From: Scatosoma sp964459515
GTDB taxonomy: Bacteria > Bacillota > Clostridia > Christensenellales > Borkfalkiaceae
Direction of reading: 5' to 3'
Assembly (NCBI GenBank): GCA_964459515.1
Contig: CAYWML010000037.1
Location: 1 to 13,671, forward strand
DNA length: 13,671 bases
Positions 1-5,770 of this stretch are shown piece by piece. The translations under genes were made by a program, and so were the position numbers. Below the pieces are notes generated by a model. That model was not told where the DNA came from, ran no database searches, and was given only the letters and a program-made list of their open reading frames with translations. Position 1 is the stretch's first letter. Each line of letters starts with the position of its first letter.

Positions 1-528
1 GAACACGCCGATCGCTATCCGCACGAATTTTCGGGCGGACAGCGGCAACGTATCGGCATTGCGCGCGCGGTCGTCATGCAGCCGGAAATGATTATTGCGG
101 ACGAGCCGATTTCGGCGCTCGACGTTTCCATTCAGGCGCAAGTCATCAATCTTCTGAACGACTTGCGGGAGCGGTTGGGGTTGACGATTTTGTTTATCGC
201 GCACGATTTGTCCGTCGTGAAATATTTTTCGGACAGGATCGGCGTGATGTATTTCGGAAAAATGGTGGAGCTTGCCGATGCCGAGGAACTCTTCCGCCGT
301 CCGTTGCACCCGTACACGAAATCGCTGTTGTCGGCGATTCCCTTGCCCGATCCCGTCTACGAAAAGCAACGCACGCGCATTGTTTACAATCCGCTTGCCG
401 AGCACGACTATTCCACGGATAAGCCTTCGTTGCGCGAAGTCGCGCACGGGCATTTCGTCTATTGCAACGACGAGGAAGAACGGCGGTATAAAGAAGCGGT
501 AGCACGATCGAACGGGGGCGAAGCATAG
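1..528 (+). CDS. oppF: Oligopeptide ABC transporter ATP-binding protein, OppF type (5' end outside window)
   Basis: This is the C-terminal 175 residues of a peptide-importer ATPase; the frame is open from base 1, so the gene starts upstream. Visible in order are the ABC signature SGGQRQR (fragment residues 11-17), Walker B with catalytic glutamate IIADEP (31-36), the D-loop SALD (38-41) and the H-loop histidine in IAHD (66-69). The oligopeptide-transporter tail follows, PLHPYTKSLLSAIPLPDP (101-118). The end, with GHFVYCNDEEE, resembles Firmicute OppF more than OppD. The protein acts at the inner face of the membrane as one of two ATPases powering uptake of short peptides; permease and binding-protein genes should lie upstream. 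The Walker A motif is not in the window. The stop is two bases before the next start, so the two genes are probably cotranscribed. A DppF-like substrate range cannot be excluded. Confidence 0.93.
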   Translation, partial: EHADRYPHEFSGGQRQRIGIARAVVMQPEMIIADEPISALDVSIQAQVINLLNDLRERLGLTILFIAHDLSVVKYFSDRIGVMYFGKMVELADAEELFRRPLHPYTKSLLSAIPLPDPVYEKQRTRIVYNPLAEHDYSTDKPSLREVAHGHFVYCNDEEERRYKEAVARSNGGEA

Positions 529-530
529 CG

Positions 531-932
531 ATGAAAGAAACGAGAACATGGAAAAAGTACGCCGTCAGCTTCGGCGTCGCAACGGTAGCGGCGTTTCTCG
601 TTTTGGCGATAAAAGGCTTTTTTCGTGACAACGTAAAGGACAACATGGCATTGCTTGCCGACGCGACGTTTATCGTCGGCATACTCTTCGTGTTGTTTGC
701 AGGTCTGTTGTTTATCGGCGGCGAGGGCGGCTTTCTCGGGATAGGGTTCGTCCTCGGAAAAGTGGCGCGCAGCTTTTTGCCGATGGGCAGAAAAAACACG
801 GAAACGTACGCGCAGTATCGGGAGCGGAAGTTAAAAACGACGGAAAAAAGCGGCGATACGTGTATTTTGTGGACGGGCATATTCTTCTTGCTCGTTTGCG
901 CCGTTTTCACGATTATTTGGTATAGCGTATAA
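531..932 (+). CDS. DUF3899-like small membrane protein
   Basis: 133 residues. I recognise the layout of the Firmicute DUF3899 family, from memory: a helix at about 10-29, a second at about 43-64 that begins after ADATFIVG, a glycine-rich stretch GGEGGFLGIGF (63-73), a cytoplasmic tail containing YAQYRERK (93-100), and a last helix at about 109-131. No catalytic residues are visible and the family's function is unknown. The start is two bases after the transporter ATPase stop. The upstream sequence GGGGGCG is a weak ribosome site, so translation may be coupled to the gene before. Its only clear context is as the last gene of a peptide-transporter operon; whether it works with the transporter is not shown. 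Confidence 0.75.
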   Translation: MKETRTWKKYAVSFGVATVAAFLVLAIKGFFRDNVKDNMALLADATFIVGILFVLFAGLLFIGGEGGFLGIGFVLGKVARSFLPMGRKNTETYAQYRERKLKTTEKSGDTCILWTGIFFLLVCAVFTIIWYSV

Positions 933-967
933 CGCGCAAGTTGCTCACGCCTGTCATTACCCCGTCT

Positions 968-1004
968 GTTATTGCAAATCGCGGAATGTGCCGTGGCAAT
1001 CTCG
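968..1004. repeat. Degenerate copy of intergenic palindromic repeat
   Basis: Begins GTTATTGC and ends CGTGGCAATCTCGC, with a diverged middle. It shares both ends with the better copies at 1013 and 1140, so it is read as a decayed member of the same family. Confidence 0.6.
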
Positions 1005-1012
1005 CCCCGTAT

Positions 1013-1070
1013 GTCATTGCGAGGAGCGGAGCGACGTGGCAATCTCGCGGTAAGCCTACGGCTTGCCGCG
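1013..1070. repeat. Intergenic palindromic repeat, full copy plus hairpin
   Basis: The unit runs from GTCATTGCGAGGAGC to GACGTGGCAATCTCGC and is bounded by the inverted pair ATTGC/GCAAT. A hairpin follows directly: CGCGGTAAGCC (1046-1056), loop of three, GGCTTGCCGCG (1060-1070), 11 pairs with one G-T. The GTCATTGCGAGGAGCGAAGC type of sequence is, from general knowledge, common between genes in many bacterial genomes. No transposase-like gene is nearby. Confidence 0.85.
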
Positions 1071-1100
1071 AAAGCCGTGCTTGATTGCATACCTGCCCCC

Positions 1101-1134
1101 GTCATTGCGAGGCGCGAAGCGACGTGTCTCGCCT
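1101..1134. repeat. Intergenic palindromic repeat, shortened copy
   Basis: Begins GTCATTGCGAGGCGCGAAGC and continues GACGTGTCTCGCC. It lacks the GCAAT that normally closes the unit, so the outer inverted pair is lost. Confidence 0.75.
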
Positions 1135-1139
1135 CGTAT

Positions 1140-1197
1140 GTCATTGCAAGGAGCGAAGCGACGTGGCAATCTCGCGGCAAGCCAACGGCTTACCGCG
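1140..1197. repeat. Intergenic palindromic repeat, full copy plus hairpin
   Basis: Runs from GTCATTGCAAGGAGCGAAGC to GTGGCAATCTCGC. The same kind of hairpin follows: CGCGGCAAGCC (1173-1183) against GGCTTACCGCG (1187-1197), 11 positions with one A-C mismatch. Spacing and order match the copy at 1013-1070, so the repeat and hairpin have been duplicated as a block. Confidence 0.85.
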
Positions 1198-1220
1198 GAA
1201 AACCACCCTCGTCAACGGAA

Positions 1221-1247
1221 ACGGCAATCTCCGCCGCAGGCGGCAAC
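1221..1247. repeat. Repeat tail module with CCGCC/GGCGG hairpin
   Basis: ACGGCAATCTCCGCCG followed by CAGGCGGCAAC. Nearly the same sequence recurs at 5586-5612 as the second half of another repeat copy, so this is a partial repeat unit. CCGCC and GGCGG form a short hairpin. Confidence 0.7.
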
Positions 1248-1286
1248 AAAAAAGTCTTGAAACGTTTGTTTTCAAGACTTTTTTTA
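1248..1286. terminator. Two-way intrinsic terminator
   Basis: AAAAAAGTCTTGAAA (1248-1262) pairs with TTTCAAGACTTTTTT (from 1270), with a loop of seven. T-runs lie on the 3' side of both strands. It can end rightward transcription from the transporter/DUF3899 genes and leftward transcription from the XRE gene. Confidence 0.9.
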
Positions 1287-1330
1287 TTCGATTATAGCGG
1301 CAACGGATAAGATAGGGCGAATATTTCCGT

Positions 1331-1540
1331 TTACGGATTTTCTTCCAACAGTTCTTCCAAGGACACTTCAAAATAGCGCGCAAGGGCAAGCAAAGTATCT
1401 AAATCGGGTTCGCGGCTGCCGCTCTCCCAAAAGCTGATCGTTTGGTTGCAAACTCCGAAAATTTTTCCTAACTTTTGCTGGGATAATCCTTTTTCTGTAC
1501 GCAGTTCTTTCAACCGCTTTCCGAAAATATTGTTTTTCAT
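1331..1540 (-). CDS. XRE-family HTH transcriptional regulator, 69 residues
   Basis: A single-domain Cro/CI-type DNA-binding protein. The fold is visible as RLKELRTEKGLSQQKLGKIF (9-28), the recognition helix around NQTISFWESG (32-41), and the closing helices PDLDTLLALARYFEVSLEELLE (45-66). There is no sensor domain, as in small self-regulating repressors. It is divergent from the PH-domain gene. The 93 bp between them hold two copies of a palindrome, the likely operators. The start MKNNIFGKRL is the only sensible one, but there is no Shine-Dalgarno sequence in front of it. The best -10 (TAAAAT, 1552-1547) lies about 6 bp from the ATG, so the mRNA may be nearly leaderless. Codons are more AT-rich than in flanking genes. 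Direct control of the neighbour is inferred. Confidence 0.92.
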   Translation of the reverse strand: MKNNIFGKRLKELRTEKGLSQQKLGKIFGVCNQTISFWESGSREPDLDTLLALARYFEVSLEELLEENP

Positions 1541-1546
1541 AAGAAT

Positions 1547-1575
1547 ATTTTACTACAAAATGTAGGAAAACGCTT
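1547..1575 (-). promoter_or_regulatory. Candidate promoter of the XRE gene, overlapped by operator 1
   Basis: On the - strand, TAAAAT (1552-1547) serves as -10. A 17-bp spacer upstream leads to AAGCGT (1575-1570), a poor -35. The left palindrome at 1553-1567 fills the spacer, which would allow self-repression. The very short distance to the ATG makes this uncertain. Confidence 0.4.
1553..1567. promoter_or_regulatory. Operator 1, palindrome CTACA-AAA-TGTAG
   Basis: Inverted repeat CTACA/TGTAG around AAA, followed by GA. It is identical over 15 bases to the right copy at 1582-1596, with centres 29 bp apart. It is placed in the spacer of the candidate XRE promoter and just upstream of the PH gene -35. 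A good candidate site for the XRE dimer. Confidence 0.75.
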
Positions 1576-1602
1576 GACTTCCTACAAAATGTAGGATATA
1601 AT
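1574..1602 (+). promoter_or_regulatory. Sigma-A promoter of the PH-domain gene
   Basis: TTGACT (1574-1579), a 17-bp spacer, then TATAAT (1597-1602). The start of transcription should fall near 1609. Operator 2 occupies almost the whole spacer. Confidence 0.9.
1581..1595. promoter_or_regulatory. Operator 2, palindrome CCTACA-AAA-TGTAGG
   Basis: Six-base arms around AAA. It lies between the -35 and -10 of the PH-gene promoter, the position where a bound repressor blocks RNA polymerase. Confidence 0.8.
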
Positions 1603-1633
1603 AAAAATACAAAATGAATTTTGGGAGGTTTTT

Positions 1634-2131
1634 ATGGAAACAATTGAAACAAGAAATTCGGAAACGATAAAAATCAAAAGCCGTGTATCAGACATAGGGA
1701 AAATAATTATATTGGCGTGTGCGATACTTTTCTTGCTTGTGGCTATAATCGTTCTTATAATTGGGGTAATCGGTTATCACGAAGCTTATGAATGTTATTA
1801 TAATGATTATTATGCATATGCGCCCGATATTTTTGATTATATTGGTTCGTTCTTTATTATTCTTTGTGTTGATATATTTTGGTTTGTATGGTTTTGGGCG
1901 ATGTGTAAAACAGAAATTGTTGTAACCGATAAGCGTATTATCGGAAAGACTCTTTTCAGTAGAGTAGATTTGCCGTTGGATAGCATTTCTGCTGTGCAAA
2001 AAAGTATATTAAATGTAATTGCCGTTGCTACGTCGTCGGGCTTAATAAGATTTTTCTTTATTCAAGACGTAGAAGAAGTGCGCAAAGAGATTTGCACCCT
2101 GTTGATGGATCGGCAGATTGGGCAAACATAA
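1634..2131 (+). CDS. Two-helix membrane protein with bacterial PH (bPH_2-like) domain
   Basis: 165 residues. A basic N-terminus is followed by a helix (about 22-47), a loop very rich in tyrosine (eight Tyr between 48 and 69), and a second helix (about 70-92). A cytoplasmic domain of about 70 residues comes next. Its pattern TEIVVTDKRIIGKTLFSRVDL (split here as 93-103 and 104-112), then LDSISAVQ and a final VEEVRKEI, is typical of bacterial PH domains of the YdbT/DUF304 kind. Such proteins are membrane-associated and mostly of unknown role. The start is fixed by GGGAGG six to seven bases upstream. The gene lies under a repressible promoter divergent from the XRE gene and ends before a two-way terminator, so it is a single-gene unit. 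Its DNA is strikingly AT-rich compared with neighbours, which suggests recent acquisition. A stress or envelope function would be a guess. Confidence 0.85.
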   Translation: METIETRNSETIKIKSRVSDIGKIIILACAILFLLVAIIVLIIGVIGYHEAYECYYNDYYAYAPDIFDYIGSFFIILCVDIFWFVWFWAMCKTEIVVTDKRIIGKTLFSRVDLPLDSISAVQKSILNVIAVATSSGLIRFFFIQDVEEVRKEICTLLMDRQIGQT

Positions 2132-2160
2132 AAACACGAATAAATCATAATAAAAGAATA

Positions 2161-2190
2161 AAAGCCGTCTTGCAATAAGACGGCTTTTTC
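2161..2190. terminator. Two-way intrinsic terminator between PH gene and dapB
   Basis: AAAGCCGTCTT (2161-2171) pairs perfectly with AAGACGGCTTT (2177-2187), with a five-base loop. TTTTTC follows on the + strand and a T-rich run on the - strand. It serves the two converging genes. Confidence 0.95.
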
Positions 2191-2268
2191 AACGTTTTTA
2201 TATTCGGCGTATGCGCGAAATAAAATTCGATTATCGGCATTCAACGCATACCTGCCTGTCTGAAAACG

Positions 2269-3048
2269 TCAATTGCCTGCGTTTTTGTTTTCTTCGGCGA
2301 GCAAGTCTTTCATCTCGTACATGCCTGCTTGTTTTCCGGCGAGGAACTTCGCCGCGTGAATCGCGCCGACGGCGAATACGCGTTTGCTTCGCGCGCTATG
2401 CGAGATTGTGAGTATCTCGTCCTCCCCTGCGAACAGCACTTCGTGTTCGCCCACGATCGTACCGCCGCGCACGGCGTGAATGCCGATTTCCGCGCGTTCC
2501 CGTGCGCCTACGATTCCGTTTCGCCCGTTGACGTAGCGTTTCTTTCCGTCGAACGCTTCGTTGACGGTATCGGCAAGCATAAGCGCAGTGCCGCTCGGCG
2601 CGTCTTTTTTCAAATTATGGTGTTTTTCGATGATTTCCACGTCGAAAGCTTCGCCGAGGACTTCCGCCGCCGCTTTGCAAAGTGCCTGCATAAGATTTAT
2701 CCCTAAGGACAGGTTCGCCGTCTTAAAAATCGCCACACTTTCGGAATATTTGCGTACCGTCGCCAAGTCTTCCTGCGAAAAGCCCGTTGCCGCAAGCACG
2801 ACGCCTATGCCGTGCGTTTTTGCGTATTCCAGCCGTTCGGTTAAGCCGACGGGGGAGGAAAAATCGATGATGACGTCGGCGTTTTCGCGTATATCCGAAA
2901 AGCGCGTATAGACGGGTATTCCGATTTCTTTCGGTTGAATATCCACGCCGCATACGGCTTCGGCTTCGGCGTCCTCTCGCAACAGCGACAGCACGTTGCC
3001 GCCCATTTTACCGCACGCGCCGCAGAGAATAATTTTCGTCCGTTCCAT
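2269..3048 (-). CDS. dapB: 4-hydroxy-tetrahydrodipicolinate reductase
   Basis: Reduces the DapA product to tetrahydrodipicolinate with NAD(P)H, the second committed step to diaminopimelate and lysine. The 259 residues match the family's normal length. The N-terminal Rossmann motif GACGKMGGNV (10-19) binds the cofactor. The signature HHNLKKDAPSGTAL (143-156) aligns with the E. coli motif HHRHKVDAPSGTAL, which makes His143 the likely catalytic acid and Lys147 the substrate-binding lysine. ATGF (87-90) is also typical. The start codon shares one base with the dapA stop (TAATG), so translation is coupled. Last gene of the riboswitch-controlled operon; a terminator lies about 80 bp downstream. Confidence 0.97.
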   Translation of the reverse strand: MERTKIILCGACGKMGGNVLSLLREDAEAEAVCGVDIQPKEIGIPVYTRFSDIRENADVIIDFSSPVGLTERLEYAKTHGIGVVLAATGFSQEDLATVRKYSESVAIFKTANLSLGINLMQALCKAAAEVLGEAFDVEIIEKHHNLKKDAPSGTALMLADTVNEAFDGKKRYVNGRNGIVGARERAEIGIHAVRGGTIVGEHEVLFAGEDEILTISHSARSKRVFAVGAIHAAKFLAGKQAGMYEMKDLLAEENKNAGN

Positions 3049-3938
3049 TACGCTTTACACTCCAAACCGAAATTTATCATAGCGCAACGCAGTTTTTCGC
3101 GGTTTGCAGGTTCGATGACCGTAAGCGGCGGACGGGGTTTGCCTGCCTTAAAGCCGAGCAAATTCATTCCTTCTTTGACGGGAATCGGGTTGACCTCCGA
3201 GAAGCAAGCGTTTGCAAGGGGGAGCAAGCGATCGTTGAGGCGAGCCGCCTCTTCCAACTTGCGCGCTTGCACAAGCGTGCACAATTCCTTGACGGCTTTC
3301 GGCGCGAGGTTGGAAACGACGGAGATCACGCCTGCGCCGCCGACGGCGAGAATGGGGAAGTTCAGCGCGTCTTCGCCCGAATATACGTCGCACTTATCTT
3401 TGACGAGGCGCAGGGTTTCCATGGTCTTGCTCATGTTGCCGCCGGCGTCTTTAATGCCTGCGATATTGGGTATTTCGGCGATCTTCGCCATGGTGGCAGG
3501 TTGAATTTCCACGCCCGTTCTTCCCGGCACGTTGTAGGCGATGACGGGAATGGAAACGGCGGCGCAAATGGCACGATAATATTCCACCAAGCCGTTTTGC
3601 GTGCACTTGTTATAGTAGGGGGTGACGGCGAGCAAGCCGTCCGCGCCGAAGCGTTCGCCTGCCTGCGCCGTCATGACGGCGTCGGCGGTGTTGTTGCTGC
3701 CGCAGCCGAAAATGACTTTCGCGCGATGCGCGACTTTTTTCACGGCGTAGTCCATGAGTATATGCTCTTCTTCAAAAGTCATGGTCGAGGGTTCGCCCGT
3801 CGTGCCGAGGAAGATCAACGCGTCCGTGCCGCCTGCGATTTGTTGTTCGATGATCTCGTCGAAAGCGGCGTAATTTACGCCGTGTTCGTCGAAGGGGGTG
3901 ATGAGCGCGGTCGCGCTGCCGCTAAAAAAACCTTTCAT
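3048..3938 (-). CDS. dapA: 4-hydroxy-tetrahydrodipicolinate synthase
   Basis: Condenses pyruvate with aspartate semialdehyde in the cytoplasm. 296 residues, a full-length TIM barrel. The Schiff-base lysine is Lys163 in AGIKDAGGN (160-168). The catalytic triad is Thr47 (GTTGE, 45-49), Tyr135 (AYNVPGRTG, 134-142) and Tyr109 (TPYYNK, 106-111). Arg140 should hold the aspartate semialdehyde carboxylate. NPIPVKEG near the C-terminus is a further family mark. The ribosome site AAGGAG lies about 14 bases before the ATG, longer than ideal, but no better start exists. It follows asd by 40 bp and overlaps dapB by one base. Lysine feedback at the protein level cannot be judged from sequence alone. Confidence 0.97.
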   Translation of the reverse strand: MKGFFSGSATALITPFDEHGVNYAAFDEIIEQQIAGGTDALIFLGTTGEPSTMTFEEEHILMDYAVKKVAHRAKVIFGCGSNNTADAVMTAQAGERFGADGLLAVTPYYNKCTQNGLVEYYRAICAAVSIPVIAYNVPGRTGVEIQPATMAKIAEIPNIAGIKDAGGNMSKTMETLRLVKDKCDVYSGEDALNFPILAVGGAGVISVVSNLAPKAVKELCTLVQARKLEEAARLNDRLLPLANACFSEVNPIPVKEGMNLLGFKAGKPRPPLTVIEPANREKLRCAMINFGLECKA

Positions 3939-3978
3939 GCTACTATCGTATGCTCCTTATGTTCGTATTTGTTTCGTC

Positions 3979-5058
3979 TCAGTCGAAATAGCCTTTTGCC
4001 GCCAGCAGCTCCGCCAACAGCACCGCGCCGCCTGCCGCTCCGCGCAAAGTATTGTGGGAAAGCCCGATAAATTTATAATCGTATACGCTATCCTCGCGCA
4101 ACCGTCCTGCCGTCACCGTCATGCCGTTGCCCTCCATGCGGTCGAGTTTTGCTTGCGGACGGTTGTCCTCTTCCAAGTATTTCAAGAAATGCGCGGGTGC
4201 GGAGGGGAGTTTCAAACGTTGCGGTTCGCCTTCGAAAGAAGCCCAAGCCCGTACAATCTCCTCTTTGGAGGGCTTTTTATCGAAGCGCACGAACACCGCC
4301 GCCGTATGCCCGTCGGAAACGGGCACGCGCAGACATTGCGCCGTGATTGCCGGCGAAGCCGCCGATACGATTTCTCCGTTTTGCACTTTGCCCCAGATTT
4401 TCAACGGCTCTTTCTCGCTCTTTTCTTCTTCGCCGCCGATGTAGGGAATGACGTTGTCGAGGATTTCGGGCATGGTGGCGAATGTTTTGCCTGCGCCGGA
4501 AATTGCCTGATAGGTGCACACCGCCGCTTCGCGCACGCCGAAAGAAAGCAGGGGGTGCAGCAAAGGCACGTACGATTGCAACGAGCAGTTGGATTTAACG
4601 GCGATGAAACCGCGCTTCGTGCCCAGTCGCTTGCGTTGCGCCGCGATGACTTCGAGGTGCTCCGCGTTGATTTCGGGAATAATCATGGGGACGTCGCTCG
4701 TGAAACGGTGCGCGGAGTTGTTGGAAACGACGGGAATTTCCCGCTTTGCGTAACTTTCCTCCAACGCGCGGATCTTGGCTTTGTCCATATTGACGGCGCA
4801 GAATACGAAGTCTACGCGCGCGGCGATCTCGTCGGCGTTTGCTTCGGCGTCCAAAACCGTCATTTCGCGGTATACCGAGGGGATTTCGCCATCGAACGCC
4901 CATTTTCCGTCTACGGCTTCGGGGTAGGTTTTTCCTGCGGAGCGCGCGGACGCCACGAGCGCGGTTACTTTGAACCAAGGGTGATTTGCGAGCAAGAGCA
5001 TAAAGCGTTGTCCGACCATACCGGTCGCGCCGATTACGCCTACGTTGTACTGTTTCAT
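3979..5058 (-). CDS. asd: Aspartate-semialdehyde dehydrogenase
   Basis: Reduces aspartyl phosphate to aspartate semialdehyde with NADPH. 359 residues. The cofactor-binding motif VGVIGATGMVGQRF spans 6-19. The active-site cysteine is Cys158 in VKSNCSLQSY (154-163), and the catalytic histidine is His251 in RVPVSDGHTA (244-253). The insert ISGAGKTFATMPEILDNVIP (186-205), with PYIGGEEEKSEKEP after it, suits the longer archaeal/fungal-like class often seen in Clostridia rather than the E. coli type; this subclass call is from memory. AAAGGAG stands about seven bases before the ATG, which fixes the start. First gene after the lysine riboswitch, so the whole operon responds to lysine. Confidence 0.97.
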   Translation of the reverse strand: MKQYNVGVIGATGMVGQRFMLLLANHPWFKVTALVASARSAGKTYPEAVDGKWAFDGEIPSVYREMTVLDAEANADEIAARVDFVFCAVNMDKAKIRALEESYAKREIPVVSNNSAHRFTSDVPMIIPEINAEHLEVIAAQRKRLGTKRGFIAVKSNCSLQSYVPLLHPLLSFGVREAAVCTYQAISGAGKTFATMPEILDNVIPYIGGEEEKSEKEPLKIWGKVQNGEIVSAASPAITAQCLRVPVSDGHTAAVFVRFDKKPSKEEIVRAWASFEGEPQRLKLPSAPAHFLKYLEEDNRPQAKLDRMEGNGMTVTAGRLREDSVYDYKFIGLSHNTLRGAAGGAVLLAELLAAKGYFD

Positions 5059-5084
5059 GGAATTTCTCCTTTGGGTGTTTTTCT

Positions 5085-5113
5085 AAAATAAAAGACGGGT
5101 AATCGTCCCCGTC
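5085..5113 (-). terminator. Riboswitch expression-platform terminator
   Basis: On the - strand GACGGG, an eight-base loop and CCCGTC (stem 5113-5094) lead into TTTTATTTT (5093-5085). It sits between the lysine aptamer and asd, so it is the off-state structure. The stem's 5' arm is complementary to an aptamer loop (see findings). Confidence 0.9.
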
Positions 5114-5129
5114 GAAAAAGCGGTATGCG

Positions 5130-5157
5130 GAATATTTGCCGTTGCGGCGTAATATTC
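5130..5157 (-). other. Hairpin between aptamer and terminator
   Basis: On the - strand GAATATT and GCC pair with GGC and AATATTC around GCAAC, with a small internal loop. It lies in the expression platform, where it may space or alternate with the terminator. Confidence 0.55.
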
Positions 5158-5160
5158 GGA

Positions 5161-5331
5161 TACTAAATAGCGCTTCACGCGGAGTGACAGTCAAACGGGT
5201 ATTGACCCGTATGCCCAGCGCGAGGGGACGAGCCTTGCGCTTCGGCGGAGATACCCTTTCTCTACGGTTCTTCGGAAATACGTCCGTTTTCCTCACCGAC
5301 GATACTCATGTTCGTCCGCTCCTCTATTTAA
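5161..5331 (-). promoter_or_regulatory. Lysine riboswitch (L box) aptamer
   Basis: In RNA sense the stretch shows the conserved lysine-aptamer pieces in order: AGAGGAGCG at the P1/P2 junction, GAGUA in the loop-E part of P2, GCCGAAGCGC leading into P4, GCGCUGGGC after it, and GACUGUCA near the end. P1 closes perfectly: UAAAUAG at 5330-5324 pairs with CUAUUUA at 5170-5164. The position, directly after a sigma-A promoter and before a terminator and asd, is the textbook one. When lysine binds, the terminator should form and asd-dapA-dapB be switched off. Confidence 0.96.
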
Positions 5332-5338
5332 CGAGGGT

Positions 5339-5367
5339 ATTGTAGCATATTCATGCGGAAATGTCAA
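5339..5367 (-). promoter_or_regulatory. Sigma-A promoter of the asd-dapA-dapB operon
   Basis: On the - strand TTGACA (5367-5362), 17 bp, TACAAT (5344-5339). Transcription should begin near 5332, almost exactly at the first paired base of the riboswitch P1. Confidence 0.95.
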
Positions 5368-5458
5368 AAGCTTTTTCGTTTATTTTCATATTTTTTGCGC
5401 ATTTATGAAAAAAAAGCGGTTTTTCGATGAAATAATTTGAAAAATTTTCTAAAATTCC

Positions 5459-5487
5459 TTGAAATAATCACAAATATGTAGTAAAAT
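5459..5487 (+). promoter_or_regulatory. Sigma-A promoter upstream of the DUF624-like gene
   Basis: TTGAAA (5459-5464), 17 bp, TAAAAT (5482-5487). Transcription would start near 5494, giving a leader of about 275 bases before the ATG at 5771. Confidence 0.75.
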
Positions 5488-5552
5488 AGAACGGTAACGC
5501 AAACGACGGCGGCGAATGCCGCGGCTTTCTGCCGTTCCGCAGGCGGCCCCCC

Positions 5553-5612
5553 TGTCATTGCGAAGGAGCGCGGTTCGCGCGACTGCGGCAATCTCCGCCG
5601 TAGGCGGAAACG
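5553..5612. repeat. Intergenic palindromic repeat copy in the DUF624-gene leader
   Basis: Starts GTCATTGCGAAGGAGCGCG, contains the small palindrome GCGCGGTTCGCGC, then GCGGCAATCTCCGCCG and TAGGCGGAAAC. The front half matches the copies near 1013 and 1140; the back half matches 1221-1247. Confidence 0.8.
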
Positions 5613-5629
5613 GTAGTAGGGGAATACCT

Positions 5630-5683
5630 CGTCGTTTTGCGCCGCTTCCAACGCTAAAATGGAGCAAAGCGGCTTTAACGACG
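5630..5683 (+). other. Long imperfect stem-loop in the leader
   Basis: CGTCGTT (5630-5636) and GCCGCTT (5641-5647) pair with AAGCGGC (5667-5673) and AACGACG (5677-5683), leaving a small internal loop. There is no T-run after it, so it is not a plain terminator. Function unknown. Confidence 0.6.
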
Positions 5684-5770
5684 GCGTTACCTTTCCGAAC
5701 GGCTCGAATGCGCGTTGCGGCGCGCTATAAACTAAAAAACTATAAAAAATCATTGTATTGGAGAAGATCG

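Larger units (their letters stand above)
933..1330. other. Gene-free region with palindromic repeats and terminator
   Basis: No open frame here has a ribosome site or family resemblance. The stretch holds several copies of a short intergenic repeat (entered separately) and ends in a strong two-way terminator. It separates the transporter operon from the AT-rich XRE/PH island. Confidence 0.8.
5368..5770. other. Gene-free divergent regulatory region and long leader
   Basis: No credible gene. It contains the AT-rich stretch between two divergent promoters, a copy of the intergenic repeat, and a long stem-loop just before the DUF624-like gene. Confidence 0.8.

Noticed and set aside
194..1180. 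328-codon open frame on the - strand
   Set aside because: It is antisense to the transporter and DUF3899 genes and runs through the repeat cluster; arginine-rich low-complexity product with no family resemblance.
968..1247. CRISPR-like array
   Set aside because: Units are uneven in length, degenerate, palindromic and without uniform spacers; no cas genes are present.
2932..3504. 189-codon + strand frame across the dapA/dapB junction
   Set aside because: Antisense to two intact biosynthetic genes that share a TAATG junction; no ribosome site or family.
3898..5091. 397-codon open frame on the + strand
   Set aside because: It is antisense to asd, whose catalytic motifs are intact; the product shows no recognisable domain.
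5516..5770. 85-codon N-terminal extension of the DUF624-like protein
   Set aside because: It translates repeat DNA and lacks a ribosome site, while the ATG at 5771 has GGAGA upstream and begins a plausible cytoplasmic N-terminus.
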